Origin: Macrophomina tecta
Taxonomy: Eukaryota; Ascomycota; Dothideomycetes; Botryosphaeriales; Botryosphaeriaceae
Direction of reading: 5' to 3'
Length of the DNA stretch: 64,000 nt
NCBI GenBank assembly: GCA_024180945.1
Contig: JAKSGN010000043.1
Location: forward strand, 1,178,001-1,242,000
Shown here in pieces: positions 32,776 to 42,000 of this stretch (the first letter of the stretch is position 1; every line of letters begins with the position of its first letter). The notes beneath the pieces are model-generated. The model did no database searches. It saw nothing but the letters and a program-made list of their open reading frames with translations, and was not told the DNA's origin. A program made the position numbers and the translations under genes.

Positions 32776-34580
32776 CTAAACGTCCTCCTTGGGCAGCTTC
32801 TGCCCACCGGGCACCAAGCGCTGAAACACCCCGGTGGGATCGTAGGTAGCAGCAACGCTGAGCAACCTGGCCACGTTCTCAGACCCGTAGCTCGCAATCG
32901 CCGGCTGGTTCCAGCCGGAGTAGGTAAGCATGCTACGTTGGGCGAAAGCGTCAGCCGAGCCCGGGCGTGGACGGAAAAAGGGAGGGAATAAGTACGTACA
33001 TGTAAGGGTGCAGCAGCCCTCTGCTCGCAGCAAGCTCCTGCTGAGACTTGACGAATTCGTCGTGGGCGGGAAGCACGCGCTCGGCATCATCCATACTGTT
33101 GAACGTAACGCCGAAATAGATGACTAGGAGTGAGTGTTTATCAGTTTCGAGTGCTTGTACTGCTGTGTTGTGTCCGTCTCCACTTACCTCCCAGGGTCGT
33201 GTTCCTCTCGTTGGCGTCCAGTCCAAGCGCATTCGTGCCCTTGGACTGGCCCTGGAACACCTGGTTCGGCGTGATCGGCATGTTGACGTGCAGGCCGTAA
33301 AAGCCGTCAACGTCGCGGAACTGCTGCAGCCACACGCGGTAGTTCCACCACAAGTCCTTGTACAGCTGCGCGTCAGCGTAGACCGTGAACACGCGTGGCT
33401 CCTGGCTGCGTCCTCAATATCAGCAAAGCGGCCGGACGGAGGGGGACGGCTAGAACACGTACACCAGACCATCAGGGAAACCGTCATTCAGCTCGACAGC
33501 TAGGTCGCTGTACTGTCGGTTTTTCAGAGTGCTCCTCGTGTAGTTGGTCTCAACCCAACCCTTCATGATGTCCGGCAGCGCATCCACGGCGCGGTTGTAG
33601 ACGACGGGGGTGATGCTGATTGTCTCGTTCGTCGTTCCGTTGTATCCATATTGCGGAAGCGTGTGAGTGTTCACGTCCTCGACAGCCTGGCGGACGTGGT
33701 AGTCGTAGATGACGTCGGCGACCTGGTCAAGCGACGACTCCGGATAGTACACGATGCCCCCATAGACGGACCCCTCGGTCTCAACGGTGCGCAAGGTGAA
33801 GCGCGTCACAACGCCGAAGTTGTTGTTGCCGCCCTTGAGAGCCCAGAACAGGTCCGGGTGGCTGCTCGCGTTGGCATTGACAATGCTGCCATCGGCCAGG
33901 ACAACTTCGTAGTTGAGCACATTGTCGACAGCAAGGCCCTCCCGGTTGCTCAAGTACGAAATGCCTGCGCCGACCGCCAGTCCGAGGCCGACCTTTTCGT
34001 AGCGCCCGATGACGGCCACCCGCTTGTGAGGATCGAGCGCACGGTAAACACTGCCGAGCTTCGCGCCCGCCCCCACCCTGACATAGTTATCTTCTGCATT
34101 CACATCCGTTCCATTCATGCGTTCCATGGGCATCAAGACGCCGTCGTCAATATTGGCCGCTTGGGGAATGGCGCTGTGGCCGCCGCCCTTGATCGAGAAC
34201 TTGCACTCATTCTTTGCGAACAGCGCAACCGCGCTGGCGACCTTCTCGGCTGAATCGGGCAGGAACACACACGAAGGGTTGCGGATCTCCGTAGCAGCTG
34301 TTTGGGGCGGTGAGAATCACTTTCACGTGCCAATCGGGTGGTGTGTACTCACACCAGAAGTCGGTGTTTTCGGCCGTCCACGCGGATGTGTTCCGGGCGA
34401 ACACGTCGCTGGGGTACTGCTGGGCAAGCAGCTCGCACTGCAGCCAAGGGCTTGGTAAACACCAGGATCAAGATAGGACGTCAAGGGGGCATTACTCACG
34501 CATTGTTGAATAGGAGCAGCGCTGGCGAGCAGCACCGAAGTGCTGAGCGCAAGGCCAATCGACTTTCCAGTGGACCGCAT
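32776..34580 (-). CDS. Secreted FAD-linked (BBE-type) oxidoreductase, intact
   Basis: Six exons, all in phase: 34580-34500, 34437-34353, 34297-33463, 33405-33188, 33123-33000 and 32932-32776, giving 499 aa. A signal peptide (MRSTGKSIGLALSTSVLLASA) comes first. The FAD_binding_4 domain has FSIKGGGHSAIPQAAN, whose His is the usual covalent FAD attachment point, then GAGISYLSNREGLAVDNV and GGNNNFGVVTRF. The C-terminal berberine-bridge segment carries the NYRVWLQQF and GWNQPAIASYG stretches, close to the stop. The introns (55-67 bp) have standard borders; the 33406-33462 intron uses GTACGT. Such enzymes oxidise phenols or alcohols or close rings in fungal pathways. Divergent from the small secreted protein at 34904. 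Confidence 0.93.
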
Positions 34581-34903
34581 TGCCGGAACTTCTCAAGTGG
34601 GGATGCCGTGTCGGAGCAGGGTGAGAAACGTCACTAGCGCATCTGCAGATTTTAAGTCTTTTGAGTTGGGACTGCCGGCAAGAGGCTCTGGAGTCGCGTA
34701 TGCGCACTGGCGCGGACCGGCGTACAACCACAAGTACCCCGGCGCGCTCGTCAGATCGTACTGCGCAGATTTACTCACGTGTCTCAAGAGAAACCGCTAC
34801 CCGGGCTCATGTACTGCGGCCTGATGATCGAACTACTTACATATTTCGAAGTGCCTGGCTGCTGCACACAAAGTCTACCAAGCCTTGCGTGTCCACCAGC
34901 AAC
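34581..34903. promoter_or_regulatory. Divergent promoter oxidase/secreted protein with cluster motif
   Basis: GGACCGGCGTAC at 34714-34725 repeats exactly the 12-mer found at 31357-31368 in the SDR2/SDR3 promoter. It lies 134 bp and 179 bp from the two start codons. A further GTAC follows 8 bp later, so the second half-site is weaker. Confidence 0.6.
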
Positions 34904-35575
34904 ATGAAGCTCCTCGTCCTGTCTTGCATTGAGGCCATTGTAACAGCCGCCCTTGCCTCGCCTTTCTCTACCTCTGCCAACGCAAATGCTAGAGCGTACG
35001 GCGGGCTGGAAGCGGAGGACTGCCAGATCCGCTGCCCTCTGAGCACGGAGCCGGGCCAGGTGGTCCTCCCGGCCCTCACGCAGTACAAGAACGCATCCGG
35101 CGAGTGGGAGAACACAATCGAGTGCTGGCAGGTCGACACCATCTCGGCGGAGCTGCCGGGCATTGACAACGCTTTCCGCCTGGACTGGGAGGGCGGCTTC
35201 GACGCCGCGTACCAGTACGTCTTCTACGGCCAGTCCTTCATGCCAGCGCACCCCGCGCCCGAGCCCAGCCTCATCGTCATGGGTTCCGGCACTGGTACGT
35301 CTTTCCAGCTCTGTCTTCCCGCTGTCCAGCACCAGTCTCACAACAAAATCTCAGGAGATTTGAGGGTCCCTTCCGGCCGATGCCTGCGTGTCGGCGCGGG
35401 CGACATCTTCTTCAGCGTGGGTACGGATGGCAGGCAAACGGCCTGGTGGTCGGAGGGAACGGTGGTGTCGGACTTCTACTTCAAGGGTGGAAAGGTTCCG
35501 AAGCACGACGTGGTGCCGGAGGCGCCGGCTGGCGAGGGCGCGTTCGTCGTGCAGGCCTCCGATGGAGAGCTCTGA
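34904..35575 (+). CDS. Small secreted protein of unknown function (203 aa)
   Basis: ATG at 34904 starts a signal peptide (MKLLVLSCIEAIVTAALAS). Exons 34904-35294 and 35355-35575 join in phase (GTACGT...CTCAG). The mature part has CQIRCPLSTEPGQVV, ENTIECWQVD, LDWEGGFDAAYQYVFYG, and later GDLRVPSGRCLRVGAGDIFF and SDFYFKGGKVPKHDVVP. The last segments, with alternating hydrophobic strands and Gly turns, look like a small beta-barrel such as a cupin, but metal-binding His residues are not obvious, so I do not assign a family. Location and promoter motif place it with the tailoring enzymes. No lesion. Confidence 0.75.
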   Translation: MKLLVLSCIEAIVTAALASPFSTSANANARAYGGLEAEDCQIRCPLSTEPGQVVLPALTQYKNASGEWENTIECWQVDTISAELPGIDNAFRLDWEGGFDAAYQYVFYGQSFMPAHPAPEPSLIVMGSGTGTSFQLCLPAVQHQSHNKISGDLRVPSGRCLRVGAGDIFFSVGTDGRQTAWWSEGTVVSDFYFKGGKVPKHDVVPEAPAGEGAFVVQASDGEL

Positions 35576-36938
35576 GCCCTGCCATGGCTGGTATTGCACT
35601 AGGTAGCGCTGCGCTTACCCTCTTAGCTAGCTTCCAGCAGGGTAGCTCTTACACGGAACATGACCGTACTGGCATTCTGCATCTACTCTTGGAACACTCA
35701 ATGCTGATCACGCGTTCGAAGACACCTGCGATATCGCGGAATCAGGCATGGGCCGGACATGGCCGGTGTTGGTGAGCATGATTCGGAAGCTCGAGGACGC
35801 CAAGAACAACATATCAGTATCTGGACGGCTTGAAGGCGGCCTAGCTTGTTTGGCGCTCTAAGGTGCCAGTCATTCTGAATAATATGTACTCGCGTCTCTC
35901 TACCTCGGATGTGCATGCTACCTCGTGTTTCATCAGTTATTCAGTTTATTTATATTAATTACATATTTATTTTCTAGAGTTCTGTAGAATTTCGTTTTCG
36001 CCTTCTGTAAATGATAATACCATGCGTTTATCCAGTAGAAAGTAGAACGCCGAGACCTCTATATGGCAGTGCCAATTTGTCTTAGCCTGAGACGGTTACG
36101 GCCAGGCGTGAACCGTCCCGCCAACCGCTTTCCACTGCAAGAGCACTGGGGCTCTTGTACTAGGCTTCCCTTGGTGTTATTGTCCTTCAGCTTCGTTGCC
36201 ACCGCTACCTCGTTCTTTTCTGATATCACATTTATCTTAGTATGCGTCTGGTCACTTCTACCTGTGGTTGAGCCTTCGTGGGCTGCTAGGTTATTGTATA
36301 CGATTGAGACAAAATGGCACGCATAGATTCATCTGCGTAGGCTCAACTGGATTTCCAGCTGATGCTTATGTTGCCGGACCACGAAGCCGTTCTGATCTTA
36401 ATCATAGTATTGTACTAGGCTGTTGCAGAGCACATGGCTTGATATTCGTAGCTACTTTAGTGCCCTTTTCCCCCGCGCATGGTGTTTTTAAGAGATATCT
36501 ATAGCTTCACGCGCAGGGATTACGCAGGGATCGCCAGTATACCATGAAAACTTTTGTCCACTCTGCGTGTGCGATGACGAAAGGGTGGTTTTTTGAAATC
36601 AACGACACCTAGGGCGCCGGTAAGAAAACAGGCTCTGTATCATCTTGCTGAGGAGCAGAAGCCAAGAGGCGGCAACGACAGACAAGATGATATAACCCGC
36701 TGCAGGGTCTAAAGGCCTACTGCAGTCTACAGCCGCGGCGGCAAGTCGGCTGGACCAGGCACAGTGACACTGGCTTCACTTCTCGAATTCCAGTCACTAC
36801 TCACCGCACTCACTTGGACTCTTGCTACACGGCAAAAAGATCTCTCGAGACCCCGAGAGGCGCGCCCCTTCCTCTTCTGCCCGCCGCGCCTTGCCCTCTC
36901 ATCCTTGCGCCGCACCTAGCCCTGGCCATTGACCTAAC
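35576..36938. other. Intergenic, no gene seen
   Basis: About 1.4 kb with short ORFs only. AT-rich at 35935-36010. Codon use in the ORFs is not gene-like. Confidence 0.45.
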
Positions 36939-37521
36939 ACCTTCGCTGCCGATCCAACTCCACTCTTGCGAGCGCTACACATCAAGGCCAACGCCCCTGC
37001 TCGAAACAAGCTCGATATCCTGTTTGTCGACGCGTCAACGGACCGCGTCACCTGCTCCCTCCCGCTCGAGCGATGCATTCCGACCGACACCCTCACAGCC
37101 CTGCAGCTTCGCGTCAGCGCCCTCCAGTGGCACCGCATTGATGCGGACCAGACTATCGGGGCCTTTGAGGCCGAGGTTCGTGATAGAGGTTTCGACATGC
37201 CTAACGTCTACCAGCTTCACCGATGGGACAACGGCAGCCGCGTCCTCCGGAGGCTGTCGCCCATACTCGCCGACGCGGTCTATATGATGCAGCGCAGCTC
37301 CCGCCAGGTGGCATTTGCCTACGGCACGGGTGCTGACATCGATGGTATGAAGGTCCTAACACAAAACCACCCGGCTTTTCTGATATCAACTATGACCAGT
37401 CATCTTCTCTCTCCCAAACCGCAAACCGCTGGGGAGCCTCCAAGACGACTATGTCGCCGCTGAGATTCCCACTGCACCACCAAACGACGGCCAACCTACC
37501 CCCAGCGGAAACGGCCACTGA
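36939..37521 (+). CDS. Orphan protein, two exons seen, 5' end uncertain
   Basis: A well-biased reading frame, open from 36933, runs NTFAADPTPLLRALHIKANA, then LDILFVDASTDRVTCSLPLE and FDMPNVYQLHRWDNGSRVLR, to YGTGADID. A 55-bp intron (37345-37399, GTATGA, CTAAC branch, CCAG) joins in phase to a second exon VIFSLPNRKPLGSLQDDYVAAE ending PSGNGH at 37521. The clean splice and GC-rich third positions suggest a real gene or a recent relic. No ATG is in a convincing place in this frame, so an upstream exon is missing or lost. I recognise no family. Confidence 0.45.
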
Positions 37522-37770
37522 ACTACGTGCTATTTCTTTGGGCCTGCGAGACTCATGATGATGCAAAGGCAGCAACACTATAGAGTAGTTAGCACTGTTG
37601 AGTAGAGAATATACGACAGAAAGCTCAACTTTTTAAGCAGTCTAAGAGGGGCTTAATTTATATTCGAAAGCGTCCTTCAGAGAAGTGGAGAAGAAAGGTT
37701 GACTGGATATACGACCGCTTTGCTGTAGGTGAGTACATTGAATAGCGCAAATTCCTTGAATAAACCTAAG

Positions 37771-37838
37771 TGTTGGACCGAAAAAAGCACGACGCCGCAC
37801 TTAGAATCAGTGCGAATTGATTGAGTTATGTTCCAACA
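37771..37838. repeat. 68-bp solo-LTR-like element with 5-bp target duplication
   Basis: Starts TGTTGGA and ends TCCAACA, the same inverted ends as the Copia LTR in this window (TGTTGG...CCAACA). It is flanked by a perfect 5-bp direct repeat CTAAG (37766-37770 and 37839-37843). The interior does not match the Copia LTR, so it would be another family or a small MITE-like unit. Confidence 0.45.
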
Positions 37839-37843
37839 CTAAG

Positions 37844-38203
37844 CAACAGTGACCGCACGAGACAATGCACAACGATACTGTTATTTGCATAACTACTACT
37901 CAGTTGCCCCACTGCTTGAGATTTCTTTGCATACGTGCTAAGACCTAGGTGGCTCAGGTCGGAAAGCCACGGATTTCGGAATCAAGTATTATTGTTAATT
38001 GGCCAGACAAATCTAATCGGCATGCTTACCCTTTATCTTGTCCGCCCCCGCAATCCAGCTTCAGCATTCCCGATTTCATGGAAAGGATGCTAGTTCCATA
38101 CATATTCTCTACAGAGACTCTCTCAAATCGGACCGAGCACCTCTTAGAAAGCGGCGGAATCTGATCCCGTAGCCAGCACTCGTCTGGACTTCATATCAAT
38201 GAG
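37844..38203. other. Intergenic, no gene seen
   Basis: Between the solo-LTR-like unit and the ankyrin/subtilisin relic. No feature recognised. Confidence 0.4.
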
Positions 38204-38991
38204 ATGCCTCTGTCTCTTCACGACGCGGCTAGAGAAGGAAATTTCACGGCAGTCAAACACGCTTTACTCAACGATCCAGAATCTATTAAACAGGTGAGGT
38301 ACAAACGGCAGAACTTCTTTGCACTATGCTGCGCAGCACGGCGGGAAAGAAATCGTCGACTTTCTTATCAAGAACCATGCCACTGTGAACGCTCAAAAGG
38401 AAGGGCGCAGGTACACAGCGATCCTACTGGCAATGGGCGATAGCCACGAATTATACATCGCGCGAGTCTGCAATGGTGAGGTTTCATCTAAGGACTCGGA
38501 GAAGAAGTACATCAGAAGGATCCTCTTGCGAAGCCTGTGGCAGCTGTAAGTGTTCTCTCAGGTATATCTCTTATCGTTGATACTAATTTCAACAGGCCAT
38601 TGAATGGACTATTGATCAGAGGGTAGTCATCATAAACGTGTCGTTGGGTTTTACAAAGGTAGAAACTGGCGTGCTCGCTCCGGCCTTGCGAAAGGCAGGA
38701 GAGAGCGGTATCTTGGTCTTCGTTGTCATGTCCAATGCGGGACCGAAGCAGGTGGCCTGGCCTGCTAGTGAACAACGGTACGCCACTGCGATCCATCCCT
38801 ACAGCTTGGAGAGGAACCAAATATCCAGCTTCACAGCTGGCGATGTTCCCAACAGCAATAACCTCATAGTACCCGGGGAGGTGGTCATGACCTACACCTT
38901 ACGGGGCCCGAATTTCGAAATCGCCGATGGGACTTCTTACGCTGCGCCAATTGCGCCGGCCATGGCTACTCTGATTCGCTTATGTCAATGA
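38204..38991 (+). pseudogene. Ankyrin repeat plus subtilisin-like (S8) protein relic
   Basis: N-terminal SLHDAAREGNFTAVKHALL and, after a +1 shift at about 38305-38312, TSLHYAAQHGGKEIVDFLI are ankyrin repeats. They run into LYIARVCNGEVSS, then (after a second frame change near 38515 and an intron, about 38548-38596) AIEWTIDQRVVIINVSLGF, GILVFVVMSNAGP and FEIADGTSYAAPIAPAMATL, the region around the catalytic Ser of peptidase S8. The parts with the catalytic Asp and His are missing, so an internal deletion fused ankyrins to the end of the protease. In filamentous fungi ankyrin/S8 combinations occur in NLR-like, incompatibility-type proteins. Non-functional as read. Confidence 0.75.
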
Positions 38992-39379
38992 AAACAGATG
39001 CGAGAAGGAAGAAAAAAAAAAAGGCAAAAGCATTGGTAGACATTTGGAATCTCTCAAGGACAGCTGAGATGACCAACCTCCTACGCTCTCTCCGGAGCGC
39101 CCCACGAAACGGTTGCCGATATACTCTGATTCCCATGATTCTGTTTTGGGAGACTAGCAGCAAGGCAAAAAGTGACGAAGAAGATAAGCTGATTGCATGG
39201 GATATAATAAAGCAATTACTCAAGCATTAATGTGTATCATGTACGAGAGAGAGCTGGGATGGGACGGAAAGTTCTAGAGCACGCTTAGCGCACATGTTAT
39301 GAAGCATTGCGACTTGATTTCTCAATGATCGAGTACTACGCGCGCTTTCGATTCCTCTGCGCAAGGGTCCCACTCGAGG
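38992..39379. other. Intergenic, no gene seen
   Basis: Contains an A-rich run near 39011-39022. No gene seen. Confidence 0.4.
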
Positions 39380-39700
39380 TTTAGTTTTAGTTACGCCGCC
39401 TCGCCGCAGAAGGGCGAGTTGGCCGAACACGTTGGTACGGAATTGGCTGAGAATTCCGTCAGCGCTGTTCTTTTGTAAGCCTCTTTTTCATGCATCTTCC
39501 CAGCATCATTAGTTGGCATCAAGGGGATGATTGCTCGCCTGCAATCCTCTACCGCTCCCACCAGTATGTAGCCCGCATTTTTCACTAGCACGTCTATGGG
39601 CGCCACAGTCTGCAAGGCCTCTTCGATCGCCGCCGACATCCTTTCATGGCTGGCCAGTACATCGAGAGCGTTCGTGATGATGGTTCCGAGAAGTTTATCC
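39380..39700 (-). pseudogene. SDR relic (fourth short-chain dehydrogenase)
   Basis: Minus-strand reading gives TIITNALDVLASHERMSAAI then APIDVLVKNAGYILVGAVED, and after an intron-like gap SQFRTNVFGQLALLRRG. The middle matches SDR1 (IDVLVNNAGYILVGAVEEV) and the intron lies at the same place as in SDR1. The glycine loop and the Tyr-Lys active site are absent; flanking sequence is unrelated. A decayed copy of the SDR1-type gene, 10 kb away. Confidence 0.75.
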
Positions 39701-40683
39701 TGCTGCTTCTAGAGTTCGTCAAGGGCCGACACACGTCGATCATGGCTGACAATACCATCACCAATTATTGTCGGCACCGAGAAGAGCGGCCTCACTGGCT
39801 CTTCGACGGCAACAAGATCTTGTGCCTCAGAAAGACGCCCGACTGCAGCATTGAGGTTGACCTTGATGTTAAGCGTGGTCGCCAGGCCCGTCCAGATCGC
39901 AAAGGGAAGAAAAAGCAGGGCTCCCATCTCCGCTGCACCAAGAAGCCCCGCTTCGACCTTCTTGCTGTGTTACCTTGTTGGTAAAGCTGTTATACAAGTG
40001 GACGGGCTAGAGGCATAGTGGTGGCCTGGAAAGCGTGGAGTTTCACAGCGATTTCCTTGCCATGCGTGTTGAGCTTGGACGGGCGCTTGGGAACGGGAAG
40101 AGACGGTATTAGGCGCCGAAGAGTAACCTGCGGGCGGACATACGATCGACGTCCTTAGTACGGGCAGTATCTGGAGTGGTGAGATGAAGATTTCTCTAAG
40201 GAACCACCACTACTTGGAACGCACCTCGGAGCTATTGTCATGGCCACGTCCAGTACGGTCGACATTATTAATAGAGTGTACCTGCTTGTCGTTACCTGCG
40301 GCCACAACCTTATTGGGGACTAATCCTAGCAGTTCGTGGAGATCCGTCGCGAATTCAACAACATTACCTGCCTGCCATACCTCGTTTCCGGCGCGTTCGG
40401 CGGCGTCCGCAGCAACATCACGGCCGGCCGCCGCAACAACGGGCGCACTCTGACGCCTCGCCGTTTGCATTGGATGCAGCACCGGCCGGCTTCAGCATCG
40501 CGTGGGTGGAGTCTAAGAATACGGGTGCTCGCTATGTTGAACGTGGTCATACCGTCGATTAGCCCAGAGTCGTGGCGGTCCGGACGGGCCCCCGCGCTCG
40601 GGGCTCGGCACCGGGCGGAGAAAAGGGCACAGCCGGGACGGGGATGAATCGTGGGCGATCTGGAGGGGTTCGCAGCACGGTGA
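39701..40683. other. Intergenic, unassigned ORFs
   Basis: Open frames at 39646-39984 (+) and 40210-40482 (-) have no recognised domain. The minus strand at 39709-39927 is in frame with the SDR relic but not SDR-like. Probably scrambled relic DNA. Confidence 0.35.
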
Positions 40684-40685
40684 TA

Positions 40686-40716
40686 CCCGCACCCGTGCAA
40701 AAGTCAGGGCGCACGG
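40686..40716 (+). repeat. Mariner left terminal inverted repeat
   Basis: 31 bp, perfect inverted match to 41968-41998. Confidence 0.95.
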
Positions 40717-40774
40717 ACGTGCACGAGTCAAAACAACAACGTACCCTCTTCATCCCTTGCCTCATTACACCACC

Positions 40775-41863
40775 ATGCAGCGCATCTTTGGACGCGAAAT
40801 TTCAGGCAATGCTAGGCAAAGGCATCAGCTTTCACATGATCAACGAGTTTCGGTTATTACACAATCGCAAGATGGTAAATCTGGGCGTCAAATTGCCCGT
40901 GAGACTCGCTTCTCAGAACACGCAATTAGGAGCTGCATCAACCACTACAATACGACTGGCCAGATTGATCTAATACCTCGTACTGGCCGTCCCCCCAAAG
41001 TCAGCCTTCGCACGGAGCGCCAGATTATTCGTTTTGTTAACCGGTTCCCAAAACTTAAGCACAGCCAGGTGATTAAGCAACTCCAGTTATCTATCCATAA
41101 AGATACGCTCAGGCGTATTCTACGCAAGAACCATATTACCAAATGGCGTGCAAAGAATCGGCCTTGGATCTCTCAAGCGAATGCCCGCATTCGGTACCAA
41201 TATGCAAAGAAATACCGGTATAAGAGCTGGAGATGGTGGATGAGGGTTACGTTCGGTGATGAGTGCTCAGTTGAGCAGGGCTCTGGCCACGCACCAAGCT
41301 GGGTTTTCCGTACGCCTGGCCAGCAAAAGTGGGACCAAAGCCGGCTTAATACACGGCCACTTGGCAAGAAGGCAAGATGTATGGTATGGGGTGGCTTTTC
41401 AGGCCAGCTAGGGGTGTCTGATTTACACGTTATGGAGCGTGATTTGGACTCTCCTAGGCAAGGCTATACTGCCAAATCCTATATCAAAGTACTGGAGGAA
41501 CAGGTGCCAAGAAACTACGACTATGGTATGTACTGGTTACAAGATGGTGCTGGTATTCATCGGGCGAACCGGGTGAAGAAATGGCTGCGTGATCACCAAA
41601 TTAGGTGCATTACTCACCCCCCATATTCGCCTGATCTGAACCTCCAGGAATACCTTTGGTGGCCACTAAAGATGAAGCTTCAAGAGATTGCGCCATTTAT
41701 TGAGCTTGAGAAGAATCCTGAGCGCGTGGAGGCGTTACTAGCTGAGTGGTTACCTAGGGCATACGCATTGGTGGAAAAACCAAGCCTTAAAGCGCTTTGT
41801 AAAAGTATGCCACAACGGCTTGTAGATGTTATTCAAGCTGGTGGCTATCAAACTCGCTGGTAG
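40775..41863 (+). CDS. Tc1/mariner transposase
   Basis: 362 aa from the ATG at 40775 (MQRIFGREISGNARQ). The N-terminal helix-turn-helix region carries SVITQSQDGKSGRQIARETR and RTGRPPKVSLRTERQI. The DDE catalytic core has the first Asp in TFGDECSVEQGSG, the second in YWLQDGAGIHRA and the third acidic residue in PPYSPDLNLQEYLWWPLK. The family consensus for the second block is QDNAPIH; here Asn-Ala-Pro reads Gly-Ala-Gly, and PDLNPIE reads PDLNLQE. The frame is intact over its whole length and sits centrally between perfect inverted repeats. Confidence 0.95.
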   Translation: MQRIFGREISGNARQRHQLSHDQRVSVITQSQDGKSGRQIARETRFSEHAIRSCINHYNTTGQIDLIPRTGRPPKVSLRTERQIIRFVNRFPKLKHSQVIKQLQLSIHKDTLRRILRKNHITKWRAKNRPWISQANARIRYQYAKKYRYKSWRWWMRVTFGDECSVEQGSGHAPSWVFRTPGQQKWDQSRLNTRPLGKKARCMVWGGFSGQLGVSDLHVMERDLDSPRQGYTAKSYIKVLEEQVPRNYDYGMYWLQDGAGIHRANRVKKWLRDHQIRCITHPPYSPDLNLQEYLWWPLKMKLQEIAPFIELEKNPERVEALLAEWLPRAYALVEKPSLKALCKSMPQRLVDVIQAGGYQTRW

Positions 41864-41967
41864 CCTAGCTTTATAAAGAATCAACTCTTACTGCATTTGA
41901 GCAACTCCTTGTTGAATAATACGACTCCAAAGTATTGGTGTTGGTGGCAGGATAATTAGCGCCTTGG

Positions 41968-41998
41968 CCGTGCGCCCTGACTTTTGCACGGGTGCGGG
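41968..41998 (-). repeat. Mariner right terminal inverted repeat
   Basis: 31 bp, perfect inverted match to 40686-40716, followed by the TA duplication. Confidence 0.95.
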
Positions 41999-42000
41999 TA

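Larger units (their letters stand above)
40686..41998 (+). mobile_element. Complete Tc1/mariner-type DNA transposon
   Basis: 1313 bp between TA target duplications (40684-40685 and 41999-42000). Terminal inverted repeats of 31 bp are perfect (40686-40716 and 41968-41998), starting CCCGCACCCGTGCAAAAGTC. One uninterrupted transposase ORF is inside. No RIP signature is visible, in contrast to the LTR elements at 11-25 kb. It looks recent and possibly active. Confidence 0.95.

Noticed and set aside
25820..36010. Similar AT-rich strings TAGAG-CTCTATAGA (25834) and TAGAG-TTCTGTAGA (35980)
   Set aside because: Short and low-complexity; similarity does not extend, so no shared element can be claimed.
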